Assembly (NCBI GenBank): GCA_937924905.1 | Contig: CALDUK010000033.1 | Location: 1 to 35,064, forward strand | Length of the DNA: 35,064 nt | Direction of reading: 5' to 3' | Source: an uncultured Paracoccaceae bacterium | GTDB lineage: Bacteria; Pseudomonadota; Alphaproteobacteria; Rhodobacterales; Rhodobacteraceae | Part shown: one piece after another, positions 15,565 to 25,218 of the stretch | Layout of the letters: each line of letters starts with the position of its first letter | Numbering within the stretch: position 1 is the stretch's first letter | The notes under the pieces: model-generated | The model's database searches: none | What the model was told of the DNA's origin: nothing | The model's input: the letters and a program-made list of their open reading frames with translations, nothing else | Translations under genes and position numbers: made by a program

Positions 15565-15631
15565 GCCCCGGATTCGTCCGGGGCGCTGATATTTGGGGCA
15601 ACCCAACACAGATAGCAGGGGCTCAAGCCCC
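15565..15631 (+). promoter_or_regulatory. Two stem-loops in the leader of the ribosomal gene block
   Basis: GCCCCGGA-TTCG-TCCGGGGC (15565-15584) is a perfect 8-bp stem with a stable TTCG loop, and GGGGC-TCAA-GCCCC (15618-15631) a 5-bp stem. They lie 72 and 25 bases before rplB. The first may end the upstream unit, although it lacks a T-run. Either could also be part of a ribosomal-protein leader control. The promoter for rplB was not found. Confidence 0.5.
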
Positions 15632-15656
15632 GCAAAGCAAACGGAAGACAGAAAGC

Positions 15657-16496
15657 ATGGCACTCAAGTCGTATAAGCCGACGACGCCAGGCCAGCGCGG
15701 GCTGGTGCTGATCGACCGTTCGGAGCTTTGGAAAGGCCGTCCGGTCAAAGCCCTTACCGAGGGTTTGACCAAAAAGGCGGGCCGGAACAATACCGGACGG
15801 ATCACGATGCGTCGTCGTGGTGGTGGCGCAAAGCGTCTCTACCGGATTGTGGATTTCAAGCGCACCAAGCGCGACGAAGCCACCGTCGTACGGATCGAAT
15901 ATGATCCCAACCGCACCGCGTTTATCGCCCTGGTACAATATACAGACGGGGCGCAGGCCTATATCCTGGCACCCCAGCGTCTGGCCGTCGGCGACAAGGT
16001 CGTCTCGGGCGACAAGGTCGACGTCAAGCCAGGGAACGCAATGCCGTTCACCGGCCTGCCAATCGGCACCATCATTCACAACATCGAAATGAAGCCGGGC
16101 AAAGGCGGGCAGATTGCACGCGCCGCTGGCACCTATGCTCAGTTCGTTGGCCGTGATGGCGGCTATGCGCAAATCCGCCTGTCATCGGGCGAACTGCGGC
16201 TTGTCCGTCAGGAATGCATGGCAACCGTGGGCGCTGTGTCGAACCCCGACAATTCAAACCAGAACTTCGGCAAGGCGGGGCGCATGCGCCTCAAGGGCAA
16301 ACGCCCAAGCGTCCGGGGTGTTGTAATGAACCCGATCGATCACCCCCATGGTGGTGGTGAAGGTCGGACCAGCGGGGGCCGTCACCCGGTAACCCCATGG
16401 GGCAAGCCGACCAAAGGGGCGCGGACCCGCAACAAGAACAAGGCGTCGTCCAAGCTGATCATCCGCTCGCGTCACGCTAAGAAGAAGGGCCGCTGA
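15657..16496 (+). CDS. rplB: 50S ribosomal protein L2
   Basis: A 279-residue protein of full length for L2. It begins [20 protein letters not shown] and shows the conserved [35 protein letters not shown] and, near the C-terminus, [19 protein letters not shown], which contains the conserved His needed for peptidyl-transferase centre formation. In almost all bacteria it lies behind rplW in the S10 operon; here the gene before it is the membrane protein next to the Panacea gene. The ribosome binding region is CGGAAGACAGAAAGC. Confidence 0.98.
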   Translation: MALKSYKPTTPGQRGLVLIDRSELWKGRPVKALTEGLTKKAGRNNTGRITMRRRGGGAKRLYRIVDFKRTKRDEATVVRIEYDPNRTAFIALVQYTDGAQAYILAPQRLAVGDKVVSGDKVDVKPGNAMPFTGLPIGTIIHNIEMKPGKGGQIARAAGTYAQFVGRDGGYAQIRLSSGELRLVRQECMATVGAVSNPDNSNQNFGKAGRMRLKGKRPSVRGVVMNPIDHPHGGGEGRTSGGRHPVTPWGKPTKGARTRNKNKASSKLIIRSRHAKKKGR

Positions 16497-16497
16497 T

Positions 16498-16776
16498 ATG
16501 GGTCGCTCTGTTTGGAAAGGGCCTTTCGTCGACAGCTATGTGCTGAAGAAGGCCGAAGCATCACGGGAAAGCGGTCGGAACGAGGTCATCAAGATCTGGT
16601 CCCGTCGCTCAACCATCCTGCCGCAATTCGTGGGTCTGACCTTTGGCGTGTACAACGGCCAAAAGCACATCCCAGTCAACGTGTCCGAAGACATGATCGG
16701 CCAGAAATTCGGCGAATACGCACCGACGCGCACCTATTACGGGCACGCGGCGGACAAAAAAGCGAAAAGGAAATAA
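16498..16776 (+). CDS. rpsS: 30S ribosomal protein S19
   Basis: A 92-residue protein of standard length, with [20 protein letters not shown], the core [20 protein letters not shown] and the C-terminal [21 protein letters not shown]. It binds 16S rRNA in the head of the small subunit near S13. It starts two bases after the rplB stop and is followed by rplV after three bases, the usual S10-operon order. Confidence 0.98.
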   Translation: MGRSVWKGPFVDSYVLKKAEASRESGRNEVIKIWSRRSTILPQFVGLTFGVYNGQKHIPVNVSEDMIGQKFGEYAPTRTYYGHAADKKAKRK

Positions 16777-16779
16777 GCC

Positions 16780-17160
16780 ATGGGCAAGGATAAAAATCCC
16801 CGCCGCGTGGCGGATAACGAAGCGATGGCAAAGACACGTCTTCTGCGCACCTCGCCTCAAAAGCTGAACCTCGTGGCGGCCATGATCCGCGGCAAGAAGG
16901 TCGAAAAGGCATTGTCCGAACTGACCTTCTCGAAACGCCGGATTGCGAACGACGTGAAGAAAACCCTTCAGTCGGCCATCGCGAATGCCGAAAACAACCA
17001 CAATCTGGACGTGGACGAACTGATCGTGGCAGAAGCCTGGGTCGGTAAGGGTCTGGTGCTCAAGCGCGGACGCCCTCGGGCACGGGGGCGGTTTGGCCGC
17101 ATCCACAAACCGTTTGCTGAAATCACCATCAAGGTCCGCCAGATCGAGGAGGCCTCATAA
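16780..17160 (+). CDS. rplV: 50S ribosomal protein L22
   Basis: A 126-residue protein. After a short basic N-terminal extension ([19 protein letters not shown]) the family core begins [19 protein letters not shown]. The beta-hairpin that lines the exit tunnel lies near [19 protein letters not shown]. Its stop TAA shares its last base with the ATG of rpsC (TAATG), so the two are translationally linked. An internal ATG at 16825 (MAKTRLLR) could give a shorter form, but the upstream ATG has a good position after rpsS. Confidence 0.97.
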   Translation: MGKDKNPRRVADNEAMAKTRLLRTSPQKLNLVAAMIRGKKVEKALSELTFSKRRIANDVKKTLQSAIANAENNHNLDVDELIVAEAWVGKGLVLKRGRPRARGRFGRIHKPFAEITIKVRQIEEAS

Positions 17161-17876
17161 TGGGTCAGAAAGTAAATCCGATCGGCATGCGCTTGCAGGT
17201 GAACCGCACCTGGGACAGTCGCTGGTACGCCGACACCAAGGATTACGGTGATCTTCTGCTGGAAGACATCGCGATCCGCGAGTTTATCAACAAAGAATGC
17301 AAGCAGGCGGGCGTGTCCCGTGTGATCATCGAACGTCCGCACAAAAAGTGCCGCGTCACGGTGCACACCGCACGTCCCGGTGTCATCATCGGCAAGAAAG
17401 GCGCGGACATCGAAGGTCTGCGTCGCAAGCTTGCCGCCATGACCGACAGCGAATTGCATTTGAACATCGTCGAAGTGCGCAAGCCCGAACTGGACGCGGC
17501 CCTGGTCGCCGAAAGCATCGCGCAACAGCTTGAACGTCGTGTGTCCTTCCGCCGTGCCATGAAGCGCGGTGTGCAGAACGCAATGCGCATGGGCGCCCTT
17601 GGCATCCGTGTCAATGTCGCCGGTCGTCTGGGTGGCGCGGAAATCGCACGGACCGAATGGTACCGCGAAGGCCGCGTGCCGCTGCACACGCTGCGCGCCG
17701 ACATCGACTATGCGCTGGCCGAAGCGATGACGCCCTATGGCATCATCGGCATCAAGGTCTGGATCTTCAAAGGCGAGATCATGGAACATGACCCCGCCGC
17801 ACGCGATCGTCGTCAGCAGGAACTGCAAGAGGGCCCAGCCCCACGCGGTGCCGGCGGCGGACGTGGCCGGAACTGA
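17160..17876 (+). CDS. rpsC: 30S ribosomal protein S3
   Basis: A 238-residue protein beginning [20 protein letters not shown]. The type II KH domain carries the loop [18 protein letters not shown] (around residues 75-92). The C-terminal domain has [20 protein letters not shown] and [13 protein letters not shown]. The Gly/Arg-rich end ([10 protein letters not shown]) is normal for alphaproteobacteria. S3 sits at the mRNA entry side of the 30S head. Confidence 0.98.
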   Translation: MGQKVNPIGMRLQVNRTWDSRWYADTKDYGDLLLEDIAIREFINKECKQAGVSRVIIERPHKKCRVTVHTARPGVIIGKKGADIEGLRRKLAAMTDSELHLNIVEVRKPELDAALVAESIAQQLERRVSFRRAMKRGVQNAMRMGALGIRVNVAGRLGGAEIARTEWYREGRVPLHTLRADIDYALAEAMTPYGIIGIKVWIFKGEIMEHDPAARDRRQQELQEGPAPRGAGGGRGRN

Positions 17877-17888
17877 GGAGTTTAAGAG

Positions 17889-18302
17889 ATGCTGCAACCA
17901 AAGCGCACAAAATTCCGCAAGATGCACAAGGGCCGGATCAAGGGCCAGGCCAAAGGCGGGTCTGACCTGAACTTTGGCACCTATGGTCTGAAGGCGACCG
18001 AACCTGAACGTGTGACAGCACGTCAGATCGAAGCCGCCCGCCGTGCCATGACGCGTCACATGAAACGTCAGGGCCGGGTCTGGATCCGCATCTTCCCGGA
18101 CACCCCGGTCTCGGCCAAACCCATCGAAGTCCGCATGGGTAAAGGTAAAGGCTCGGTTGACCGCTGGACCTGCAAGGTCAAACCCGGTCGGATCATGTTC
18201 GAAATCGACGGCGTGACCGACAGCGTAGCCCGCGAGGCGCTGCGTCTGGCGGCCATGAAACTGCCGGTGAAAACCCGTACGATTGTTCGGGAAGATTGGT
18301 AA
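17889..18302 (+). CDS. rplP: 50S ribosomal protein L16
   Basis: A 137-residue protein with [19 protein letters not shown], the block [20 protein letters not shown] and [19 protein letters not shown], and the conserved [16 protein letters not shown] near residue 80, close to the A-site tRNA elbow. The ribosome binding site GAGGAG precedes the gene. In most genomes rpmC and rpsQ come next; here instead hairpins and a strong terminator follow, so this block ends with rplP. Confidence 0.98.
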   Translation: MLQPKRTKFRKMHKGRIKGQAKGGSDLNFGTYGLKATEPERVTARQIEAARRAMTRHMKRQGRVWIRIFPDTPVSAKPIEVRMGKGKGSVDRWTCKVKPGRIMFEIDGVTDSVAREALRLAAMKLPVKTRTIVREDW

Positions 18303-18303
18303 C

Positions 18304-18359
18304 CGTCGCGTTTCGCAGAAACGCGACGCGTGCGGTGTAGCGAGTTTCTGAAAGAAACT
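18304..18359 (+). other. Two perfect stem-loops directly after rplP
   Basis: CGTCGCGTTTC-GCA-GAAACGCGACG (18304-18328) is a perfect 11-bp stem starting two bases after the rplP stop. AGTTTCT-GAA-AGAAACT (18343-18359) is a perfect 7-bp stem. Neither has a T-run. They probably protect the 3' end of the ribosomal mRNA or form part of a composite terminator with the hairpin at 18390. Confidence 0.6.
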
Positions 18360-18389
18360 TTCTGGCCGGCACTCGGTTGGGATAAGATG

Positions 18390-18416
18390 AGGCGGAGCCG
18401 TTGGCTCCGCCTTTTT
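18390..18416 (+). terminator. Strong rho-independent terminator of the ribosomal block
   Basis: AGGCGGAGCC-GTT-GGCTCCGCCT is a perfect 10-bp stem followed directly by four T. It ends the rplB-rplP unit 14 bases before the next start codon. Confidence 0.93.
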
Positions 18417-18429
18417 ACTGGGATCGCCC

Positions 18430-18768
18430 ATGAATGCCTGGGTCTCAAATTTCTTATGGGTCTCGCTGACTATGGGCGTGATCGGGTTTTTCACCCCAAT
18501 GCTGTTCTTGTTTCGAAGGTTACATTGGGCCGTGAGATTTCTGTTTGGCGTACTACTATCTTTTGCCTTCCTAAGCATCGTCGGTGCATTCGTCTCATTC
18601 GTCGTGCATTCCACTGAAATCGGTCTCGCACAATTGTTCGGCTCAGTCCTTTCGGATGTTCCGGGCGGCGTCGCGTACTTCACAGAGACCGGCTGGGAAA
18701 CTGGAGTTCTCTGGCTTCCCACATTGACACTAGGAATGATCTTCGCGGCGTCTCGCAAAAGAGATTAA
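18430..18768 (+). CDS. Hypothetical membrane protein, 112 residues
   Basis: I do not recognise this protein. It has three likely membrane segments: FLWVSLTMGVIGFFTPMLFL near residue 8, VRFLFGVLLSFAFLSIVGAF near residue 35 and WLPTLTLGMIFAAS at the C-terminus. A loop GGVAYFTETGWETGV precedes the last one. It begins just after the strong terminator and has no clear ribosome binding site, so expression is doubtful. Its base composition is more AT-rich than its neighbours, as in the Panacea unit on the other side of the ribosomal block, which suggests acquired DNA. It could also be a chance frame. Confidence 0.5.
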   Translation: MNAWVSNFLWVSLTMGVIGFFTPMLFLFRRLHWAVRFLFGVLLSFAFLSIVGAFVSFVVHSTEIGLAQLFGSVLSDVPGGVAYFTETGWETGVLWLPTLTLGMIFAASRKRD

Positions 18769-18793
18769 CCCAGCCGACCAACCCGGACAGCAT

Positions 18794-18973
18794 TTTGAAA
18801 CCGCTCCCAGCATATGAGACGGTTTCAAATTCCAGACACAGGGTATCGACCCGTTTCCGGGCGCCCGCATGTCAGACGCAATGCGCCGGCCCAGATCCCA
18901 AAAACGGGGATCTGACGGCGCACGCTATGGTCGCCCGGCGGGCAATATGCCCATATTCCGGTCGATGAAACGG
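18794..18973. ncRNA. Candidate structured RNA or large foldback made of nested inverted repeats
   Basis: The gap 18769-19119 holds no gene but many perfect inverted repeats. TTTGAAACCG (18794-18803) pairs with 18820-18829. Then four nested stems share one apex: ATCGACC 18845-18851 with 18960-18966, CCGGGCG 18857-18863 with 18932-18938, TGCGCCG 18882-18888 with 18916-18922, and CAGATCCC 18892-18899 with 18907-18914 closed by AAAAACG. A side hairpin GGGCA-ATA-TGCCC lies at 18940-18952. Together the nested stems make 29 perfect pairs with internal bulges, which resembles a folded RNA more than a terminator. The strand is unknown. It may instead be a palindromic mobile remnant. No known RNA family is claimed. 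The remaining 18974-19119 shows nothing I can identify except the leader of xdhA. Confidence 0.4.
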
Positions 18974-19119
18974 TTCTAGCAGGGAAGGGTTAGAAAAACG
19001 TTGCAAAGGCGTTCGATCCCCGCTTTGATCTGCCTCGGGCCACCGGCACGCGCTCTCTACGCCGCATCGACAGCGCGCATAAGCCTCTGATTTTTCTGGG
19101 TAAAGCGGCGGGAACTCAC

Positions 19120-20472
19120 ATGATCACATTTTCTCTGAACGGGGAAACTGTGTCCGTGGACGCGCCGCCAACCACCACGCTTCTCGATTGGTTGCGCGAA
19201 GACCGGCATTTGACGGGCACAAAAGAAGGCTGCAACGAAGGCGATTGCGGCGCGTGCACCGTCATGGTTACCGATCAAACAGGCGCTAAGGCTTTGAATG
19301 CATGCATTCTTTTCCTGCCGCAACTGCACGGCAAAGCCATCCGCACAGTCGAATCCATCAGCGGCCCAAACGGCGAATTGCACCCGGTTCAACAGGCCAT
19401 GATCGACCACCACGGCTCACAATGCGGATTCTGCACGCCTGGCATCATCGCCTCCATGGCCGTCGGCCATCTGAATAAACGCAGCGATTACAACGATGTA
19501 CTGGCAGGCAACCTGTGCCGCTGCACGGGCTATGCCCCCATTCTACGCGCCGCGCAGGCCGCCGCAGATCAGCCCAGCCCAAAGTGGATGAAAGACGATA
19601 TTCCAGCGGTCAAAACTCACCCGTTTTTGCCGGAAAATTCCGATGATCTCGCCGCTTGGTATATGGCCCATCCGGGTGCCACACTGGTCGCCGGTGCCAC
19701 CGATGTGGGGCTCTGGATCACCAAGCGATTACAAGACCTTACCCAGGTCGCCTTCCTGCACCGCTGCCGCGATTTGCAAACTGTCGAGGTTGGGGAAACC
19801 ACGCTGAAAATCGGCGCGGGCGTCACCATGGCAACCCTTCTCGACACGCTGAAAACCCACCATCCCAGCTATGCCGAGCTGATCCGCAGATACGGGTCAG
19901 AACAGGTCCGTCAGGCGGCCACAATCGGCGGCAATATCGCCAATGGCTCGCCCATCGGGGATAACCCGCCAGCCCTTATTTCATTGGGCGCGACGCTGCA
20001 TTTGCGGGCCGGAAACGACCGTCGCGAAATGCCCATCGAACAGTTCTTCATTGCCTATGGCGAACAGGATCGGAAACCGGGCGAATTTGTCGAAGCTGTC
20101 ACCTTGCCGAAAACCGCGCTGAATCTGCGCTGTTACAAAATTTCCAAGCGGTTCGATCAAGACATCTCGGCGGTGTGTGGGTGCTTTAACCTTATGATTG
20201 AAAACGGAAAAATCACATCAGCCCGCATTGCCTTTGGCGGCATGGCTGGCACGCCGAAACGCGCCACACATGTCGAGAAAGCCTTAACCGGTCAAGACTG
20301 GCGCGAAGACAACATCCGCAAGGCCATACCGAAATTCGCCAATGATTTCAGCCCCCTAACCGATATGCGTGCCAGTGCCGCCTATCGGCTGCGCAGTGCG
20401 GAAAACCTTTTGTTAAGGTATTTCCACGACCTGAACGGCAAAGACACCAGCGTTTTGCAGGTCCGCGCATGA
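19120..20472 (+). CDS. xdhA: Xanthine dehydrogenase small subunit (2Fe-2S and FAD domains)
   Basis: A 450-residue subunit. The N-terminal part binds two [2Fe-2S] clusters: cysteines in [14 protein letters not shown], then [12 protein letters not shown] and [11 protein letters not shown]. From about residue 165 an FAD domain follows with [16 protein letters not shown] and [17 protein letters not shown]. The subunit passes electrons from the molybdenum site in XdhB to NAD+ through FAD. The order XdhA-XdhB-XdhC and the domain split match the Rhodobacter capsulatus enzyme. The ATG is the family start, and its stop overlaps xdhB (ATGA). The upstream region contains no promoter I can point to with confidence. 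Confidence 0.95.
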   Translation: MITFSLNGETVSVDAPPTTTLLDWLREDRHLTGTKEGCNEGDCGACTVMVTDQTGAKALNACILFLPQLHGKAIRTVESISGPNGELHPVQQAMIDHHGSQCGFCTPGIIASMAVGHLNKRSDYNDVLAGNLCRCTGYAPILRAAQAAADQPSPKWMKDDIPAVKTHPFLPENSDDLAAWYMAHPGATLVAGATDVGLWITKRLQDLTQVAFLHRCRDLQTVEVGETTLKIGAGVTMATLLDTLKTHHPSYAELIRRYGSEQVRQAATIGGNIANGSPIGDNPPALISLGATLHLRAGNDRREMPIEQFFIAYGEQDRKPGEFVEAVTLPKTALNLRCYKISKRFDQDISAVCGCFNLMIENGKITSARIAFGGMAGTPKRATHVEKALTGQDWREDNIRKAIPKFANDFSPLTDMRASAAYRLRSAENLLLRYFHDLNGKDTSVLQVRA

Positions 20473-22745
20473 GCGTCTCGAAACCCCATCCGCATGACGC
20501 CGCGCCGCTCCATGTCACTGGCGCCGCGCGCTATGTTGACGATATCCCGACGCCCGCCAACAGCTTGCACCTGGCGTTCGGTGTTTCTTCCATTGCAAAC
20601 GGGCACTTAAAGGCGGTCAACCTTGACGCCGTGCTCTGCGCCCCTGGCGTCAAACATGTGTTAACGGCGGGCGATTTGCCCTTTTCCAACGACGTGTCGC
20701 CGTCGCCATCGCCCGAACCTTTGCTGGCCGAAAACACAGTCCATTTCGTCGGCCAACCGATCTTTCTGGTCGTCGCAGACACCCATCTGAACGCCCGAAA
20801 AGCCGCGCGCTTGGGGCAAATTACCTATGACGAAACGGACGCCATATTAACCATTGATCAAGCGCTTGCCGCCGACAGCCGGTTTGAAGAAGGCTCGCGC
20901 ATTTATGCAACCGGCGATGCCCGTGAAGCCATTGAAAACGCAGAGAAAACTGTACATTCTGTGATCGAGATCGGCGGGCAGGAACACTTTTACCTCGAAG
21001 GGCAGGTGGCCTTGGCCTTCCCGCAGGAAGGGGGCGATATGGTCGTCCACTCATCCTCGCAGCATCCTACTGAAATTCAACACAAAATCGCCGATGCTCT
21101 GGGTGTGCCCATGCACGCGGTCCGTTGCGAAGTCCGGCGCATGGGCGGCGGTTTTGGCGGCAAGGAAAGCCAGGGCAACGCCTTGGCTGTTTCCTGCGCT
21201 CTTGCTGCAAAGTTAACGGGGCGTCCGTGTTCCATGCGCTATGACCGCGACGATGATTTTATGATCACCGGCAAACGGCATGATTTCCGTATCGCATATA
21301 CGGCGGGTTTCAGCGCCGATGGGCGTTTGCAAGGCGTTGAATTTAAACAATATACACGCTGCGGCTGGTCAATGGATCTGTCCCTTCCGGTGGCCGACCG
21401 CGCCATGCTGCACGCCGATAATGCCTATTACATTCCCAACATGCGCATCGAAAGCCATCGCCTGAAAACCAACACCCAATCGGCCACAGCCTTTCGCGGC
21501 TTTGGCGGACCACAAGGTATGCTGGGCATCGAACGCGTCTTGGATCACGTCGCGCATGCGCTGGGAAAAGACCCGGTCGAGATACGAAAACGCAATTACT
21601 ACGACCCGGCAGCTCGGCAAAAAACGCATTATGGTCAAAGGGTTGAAGATTTCATCCTGCACGACATGACCGCGCAACTTACCGAAACCAGCGCCTATGA
21701 CGACCGCCGAAAAAGCGTGGCGGACTGGAACATCGAAAACCCGATCCTCAAGAAAGGTCTGGCCCTGACACCCGTTAAATTCGGGATCAGTTTTACACTG
21801 ACGCATCTTAATCAGGCGGGCGCTTTGGTGCATGTATACCAGGACGGGTCCATCCACATGAACCATGGCGGCACCGAGATGGGTCAAGGCCTGTTTCAGA
21901 AGATTGCGCAGGTCGCCGCCAGCCGGTTTGGCGTCGCGCTGGACCGGGTCAAAATTACTGCGACTGACACAGGCAAAGTGCCAAACACCAGTGCGACGGC
22001 GGCTTCGTCAGGCTCGGACCTGAACGGTATGGCGGTGAGGGCGGCGTGCGATATCATCCGTGACCGGCTGGCCGCCTTCGTGGCGGATCGTGCGCAGGTC
22101 GATCCCGAAAAAGTCAGCTTCGACAGTGGTTTGATCCATGTGGGCGGCGACAGTCTGCCGTTCGAGGACGTTGTGAAAGACGCCTATATGGAGCGGATCA
22201 GCCTGTCATCCACGGGGTTTTACAAGACCCCAAAACTGGAATGGGACAGGATCAAAGGGCAAGGACGTCCGTTCTTTTATTTCGCCTACGGCATCGCAGC
22301 GACCGAAGTTGTGGTCGACACATTGACGGGCGAATACCGTATCCTGCGGGCCGATATTCTGCACGATTGCGGCGCGTCGTTGAACCCGGCTTTGGACATT
22401 GGCCAGATCGAAGGCGGGTATGTGCAAGGCGCGGGTTGGTTGACCACGGAAGAACTGTGGTGGGATGCCAAAGGTCGGCTGCAAACCCATGCGCCTGCCA
22501 CCTATAAAATTCCTGCCTGTTCAGATTGTCCCGACATTTTCAACGTCGCGTTGTGGGAAGGCGAAAACACGGAAGACACGATCTATCGGTCAAAGGCCGT
22601 GGGCGAACCGCCTTTGATGCTGGGCATATCAGCGTTGCTGGCCTTGTCCGATGCGGTGTCTGCCTGCGGTCCGGGATATCCCAATCTGGATGCGCCAGCC
22701 ACGCCCGAACGTGTGTTGGACGCGATTGAACGGGTGCGCGGATGA
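20469..22745 (+). CDS. xdhB: Xanthine dehydrogenase large subunit (molybdenum cofactor)
   Basis: A 758-residue subunit that holds the molybdopterin cofactor and oxidises hypoxanthine to xanthine and urate. Clear landmarks are [15 protein letters not shown] (substrate-site Glu region), [13 protein letters not shown] (cofactor loop), [13 protein letters not shown] with the substrate-binding Arg, [15 protein letters not shown], and [10 protein letters not shown] near the C-terminus, which carries the catalytic Glu of the family. No signal peptide is present, so it is a cytoplasmic enzyme of the xanthine dehydrogenase type rather than a periplasmic aldehyde oxidase. It is joined to both neighbours by ATGA overlaps. 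Confidence 0.95.
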   Translation: MSVSKPHPHDAAPLHVTGAARYVDDIPTPANSLHLAFGVSSIANGHLKAVNLDAVLCAPGVKHVLTAGDLPFSNDVSPSPSPEPLLAENTVHFVGQPIFLVVADTHLNARKAARLGQITYDETDAILTIDQALAADSRFEEGSRIYATGDAREAIENAEKTVHSVIEIGGQEHFYLEGQVALAFPQEGGDMVVHSSSQHPTEIQHKIADALGVPMHAVRCEVRRMGGGFGGKESQGNALAVSCALAAKLTGRPCSMRYDRDDDFMITGKRHDFRIAYTAGFSADGRLQGVEFKQYTRCGWSMDLSLPVADRAMLHADNAYYIPNMRIESHRLKTNTQSATAFRGFGGPQGMLGIERVLDHVAHALGKDPVEIRKRNYYDPAARQKTHYGQRVEDFILHDMTAQLTETSAYDDRRKSVADWNIENPILKKGLALTPVKFGISFTLTHLNQAGALVHVYQDGSIHMNHGGTEMGQGLFQKIAQVAASRFGVALDRVKITATDTGKVPNTSATAASSGSDLNGMAVRAACDIIRDRLAAFVADRAQVDPEKVSFDSGLIHVGGDSLPFEDVVKDAYMERISLSSTGFYKTPKLEWDRIKGQGRPFFYFAYGIAATEVVVDTLTGEYRILRADILHDCGASLNPALDIGQIEGGYVQGAGWLTTEELWWDAKGRLQTHAPATYKIPACSDCPDIFNVALWEGENTEDTIYRSKAVGEPPLMLGISALLALSDAVSACGPGYPNLDAPATPERVLDAIERVRG

Positions 22746-23671
22746 GCTTTCAGGTTGAAAAGATTGGGGAAATTCCAATAGCCCGCGTCGTCGTTGCCGC
22801 CGCCCAAGGGTCCGTCCCGCGCGAGGTCGGGGCCACGATGCTGGTCGGGCCTGACACAGTCGACGGCACCATTGGCGGGGGGGCCTTGGAACATCAGGCC
22901 ATTGATCGCGCGCGGCACGTTTTGCGGACGCGGCGGGACCAGATCGATCGTATGCCTTTGGGTCCGGGGCTGGGCCAATGCTGCGGCGGGGCCGTGACGC
23001 TTTTGACCGAGGTTTGGGACAAGGCGCGCTTGGGCGATGTGACTGACCTGGTTGCCCGCCCTTTGCCGGGGCAGTCAGCGGGTATGCCCTTGTCAGTCAA
23101 ACGCGCCATCGCGCAAGCGCGGAACAGCGGCGTTCTGCACGCCCCGGGCATTCTGGACGGCTGGATGGTTGAACCTGTTCTGCGCCCCGGGCGTGAGATC
23201 TGGGTCTGGGGTGCAGGGCATGTGGGGCGCGCTTTGATAGGCGCGCTGGCCCCCTTGCCGGATCTGAGGCTGCGGTGGGCGGACAGTGGCAAGGACCGGT
23301 TTCCAAAAGATATTTCCGTGGGCGTGGAAACGGTCATTGCTGCAAATCCCGCTGATTTAGTGACACTTTCCGGCCCTGACGCCGAACACGTCGTGCTGAC
23401 CTATTCCCATGCGCTGGACCTTGAGATTTGTCACCGCGTTCTTGGCCGTCCGTTCCGCAGTCTGGGGTTGATCGGGTCGGCCACCAAACGCGCGCGCTTC
23501 CGGTCGCGGTTGCACGCGCTTGGCCACACACGCGCTCAGATCGAGCGGATGGATTGCCCTATTGGTGACCCGGCCCTCGGAAAACACCCACAGGCAATTG
23601 CGCTTGGCGTCGCCACACGCTTACTCTGCGCGCAGGTATCGGGGGCCAAAGCCATGGATAAGCGCGCGTGA
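22742..23671 (+). CDS. xdhC: XdhC, molybdenum cofactor maturation chaperone for xanthine dehydrogenase
   Basis: A 309-residue protein of the XdhC family. In R. capsulatus XdhC binds the molybdenum cofactor, promotes its sulfuration and hands it to XdhB; it is not part of the final enzyme. The N-terminal domain shows AAQGSVPREVGATMLV, GTIGGGALEHQAI and GQCCGGAVTLL, the last with the Cys pair of the family. The C-terminal Rossmann-like domain has WVWGAGHVGRALIGAL and LGLIGSATKRARFRSRL. Its start overlaps the xdhB stop, and its stop overlaps the transporter ATPase start as GTGA. Confidence 0.93.
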   Translation: MSFQVEKIGEIPIARVVVAAAQGSVPREVGATMLVGPDTVDGTIGGGALEHQAIDRARHVLRTRRDQIDRMPLGPGLGQCCGGAVTLLTEVWDKARLGDVTDLVARPLPGQSAGMPLSVKRAIAQARNSGVLHAPGILDGWMVEPVLRPGREIWVWGAGHVGRALIGALAPLPDLRLRWADSGKDRFPKDISVGVETVIAANPADLVTLSGPDAEHVVLTYSHALDLEICHRVLGRPFRSLGLIGSATKRARFRSRLHALGHTRAQIERMDCPIGDPALGKHPQAIALGVATRLLCAQVSGAKAMDKRA

Positions 23672-25182
23672 CGCCGCTCTTTCAGATCGAGGGATTGACC
23701 AAAGCCTACCCGGGCGTTGTCGCGAATGACGATGTCAGCTTTTCCATCGGCAAGGGCGAAGTGCATGCGCTTTTGGGGGAAAACGGCGCGGGTAAATCCA
23801 CGCTGGTCAAGATGATCTATGGGCTTGTCCGCCCCGACAGCGGGACCATGCGGTTCGAAGATGCGTCCTATACACCTGCCAGCCCGCATGAAGCGCGCCA
23901 AGCGGGCATCGCTATGGTTTTCCAGCATTTTTCGCTGTTTGATGCGCTTGATGTGGCCGAAAACGTCGCGCTTGGCATGGAAGACCCGCCGCCGAAAAAG
24001 ACGCTGGCCGCCCGCATCCGCGAGGTCAGCGAAGCCTATGGGCTGCCTTTGAACCCTGCCCGTTTGGTGGGGGATCTGTCAGCAGGCGAGCGTCAACGGG
24101 TGGAAATCGTGCGCTGTCTGTTGCAGGACCCCAAACTTTTGATCATGGACGAACCGACCAGTGTATTGACACCGCAAGAGGTCAAGATCCTGTTCGAGAC
24201 GCTGCGGAAACTGCAATCCGAAGGCACCTCGATCCTCTATATCAGTCACAAACTCGAAGAAATTCGCAGCCTTTGCGATCACGCGACCATCCTGCGTCTG
24301 GGAAAAGTCGTGGGCGAAGCCAAACCGCGCGATGTGTCAGCGCGCGATCTGGCCGCGATGATGGTCGGGGCAGAATTGAAAGTTCCGCAGGCGCAACCCC
24401 ATGAAAGCGGCGCAGTCGCGCTTGCCCTGAAGCACCTGTCGGTGGCGTCGGCCAGTGCGTTCGGCACGCCGCTGCGCGATGTGTCGCTGGAGTTGCGCAA
24501 GGGCGAAGTGCTGGGCATCGGCGGTGTTGCTGGCAACGGGCAGGACGAACTGCTGGCGGTTCTGTCGGGCGAACAGCGGACCACGCCCGCGGCTGTCGAA
24601 CTGGACGGCACGCCCATCGGTGCCCTGGGGCCGGTCGAACGGCGCGCAATGGGCCTGCTGGCCGCGCCCGAAGAACGGTTAGGCCATGCGGCCGCGCCCG
24701 ACATGAGCCTTTATGAGAACGCCGCTTTGTCGGGATGGTTGCGCAAGGGCATGGTGCGGGGCAAATTGATCGACTGGAAGAAAGCGCGCGGCTTTGCGTC
24801 AGAGATTATCAACGTGTTCGACGTGCGCACCCCCGGCACAGGCACGGCGGCGCGGGCGCTGTCGGGCGGCAATTTGCAGAAATTCGTCATTGGGCGCGAG
24901 ATTTTACAAGACCCCGATGTGTTGGTCGTGAACCAGCCGACCTGGGGGGTTGATGCGGCCGCCGCATCGGCCATTCGGCAGGCGCTTTTGGACCTGACGG
25001 CGAAAGGTGCGGCGGTGCTGGTGATCAGCCAGGATCTGGATGAACTGATGGAGATTTCGACCCGCTTTGCGGCCCTGAACGAAGGTCGGCTGAGCGCGCC
25101 GCAACCGACCCGCGACCTGACGATTGAAGCGATTGGTCTTATGATGGGCGGTGCCCATGGCATGGAGACAGCGCATGGGTGA
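23668..25182 (+). CDS. ABC transporter ATPase of the BMP/nucleoside uptake family (tandem ATPase)
   Basis: A 504-residue protein with two ABC domains, as in RbsA/YufO/NupA-type importers. The first has Walker A GENGAGKST (residues 37-45), signature LSAGERQR and Walker B LLIMDEPTS. The second is degenerate: GVAGNGQDELL replaces the Walker A lysine motif, and VLVVNQPTWGVD replaces the usual Asp-Glu of Walker B. A degenerate second site is normal in this family. The start is GTG at 23668, overlapping the xdhC stop. Position directly behind xdhABC suggests that the cargo is a purine base or nucleoside. Confidence 0.92.
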   Translation: MTPLFQIEGLTKAYPGVVANDDVSFSIGKGEVHALLGENGAGKSTLVKMIYGLVRPDSGTMRFEDASYTPASPHEARQAGIAMVFQHFSLFDALDVAENVALGMEDPPPKKTLAARIREVSEAYGLPLNPARLVGDLSAGERQRVEIVRCLLQDPKLLIMDEPTSVLTPQEVKILFETLRKLQSEGTSILYISHKLEEIRSLCDHATILRLGKVVGEAKPRDVSARDLAAMMVGAELKVPQAQPHESGAVALALKHLSVASASAFGTPLRDVSLELRKGEVLGIGGVAGNGQDELLAVLSGEQRTTPAAVELDGTPIGALGPVERRAMGLLAAPEERLGHAAAPDMSLYENAALSGWLRKGMVRGKLIDWKKARGFASEIINVFDVRTPGTGTAARALSGGNLQKFVIGREILQDPDVLVVNQPTWGVDAAAASAIRQALLDLTAKGAAVLVISQDLDELMEISTRFAALNEGRLSAPQPTRDLTIEAIGLMMGGAHGMETAHG

Positions 25183-25197
25183 TGGGCCGGGGGACCT

Positions 25198-25217
25198 GCG
25201 TATTTTGGGCAAGATGA
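25198..25217 (+). repeat. Dispersed motif copy 1, just before a start codon
   Basis: GCGTATTTTGGGCAAGATGA lies in the 36-nt gap between the ATPase and permease genes. A close relative occurs at 31736 and a looser one at 28425, each also just ahead of a start codon. Confidence 0.5.
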
Positions 25218-25218
25218 A

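Noticed and set aside
16968-18758. 596-codon minus-strand ORF
   Set aside because: Antisense shadow of rpsC and rplP.
19011-19023. tRNA T-loop-like string GTTCGATCCCCGC
   Set aside because: The five bases before it cannot pair with those after it, and no acceptor, D or anticodon arms are found.
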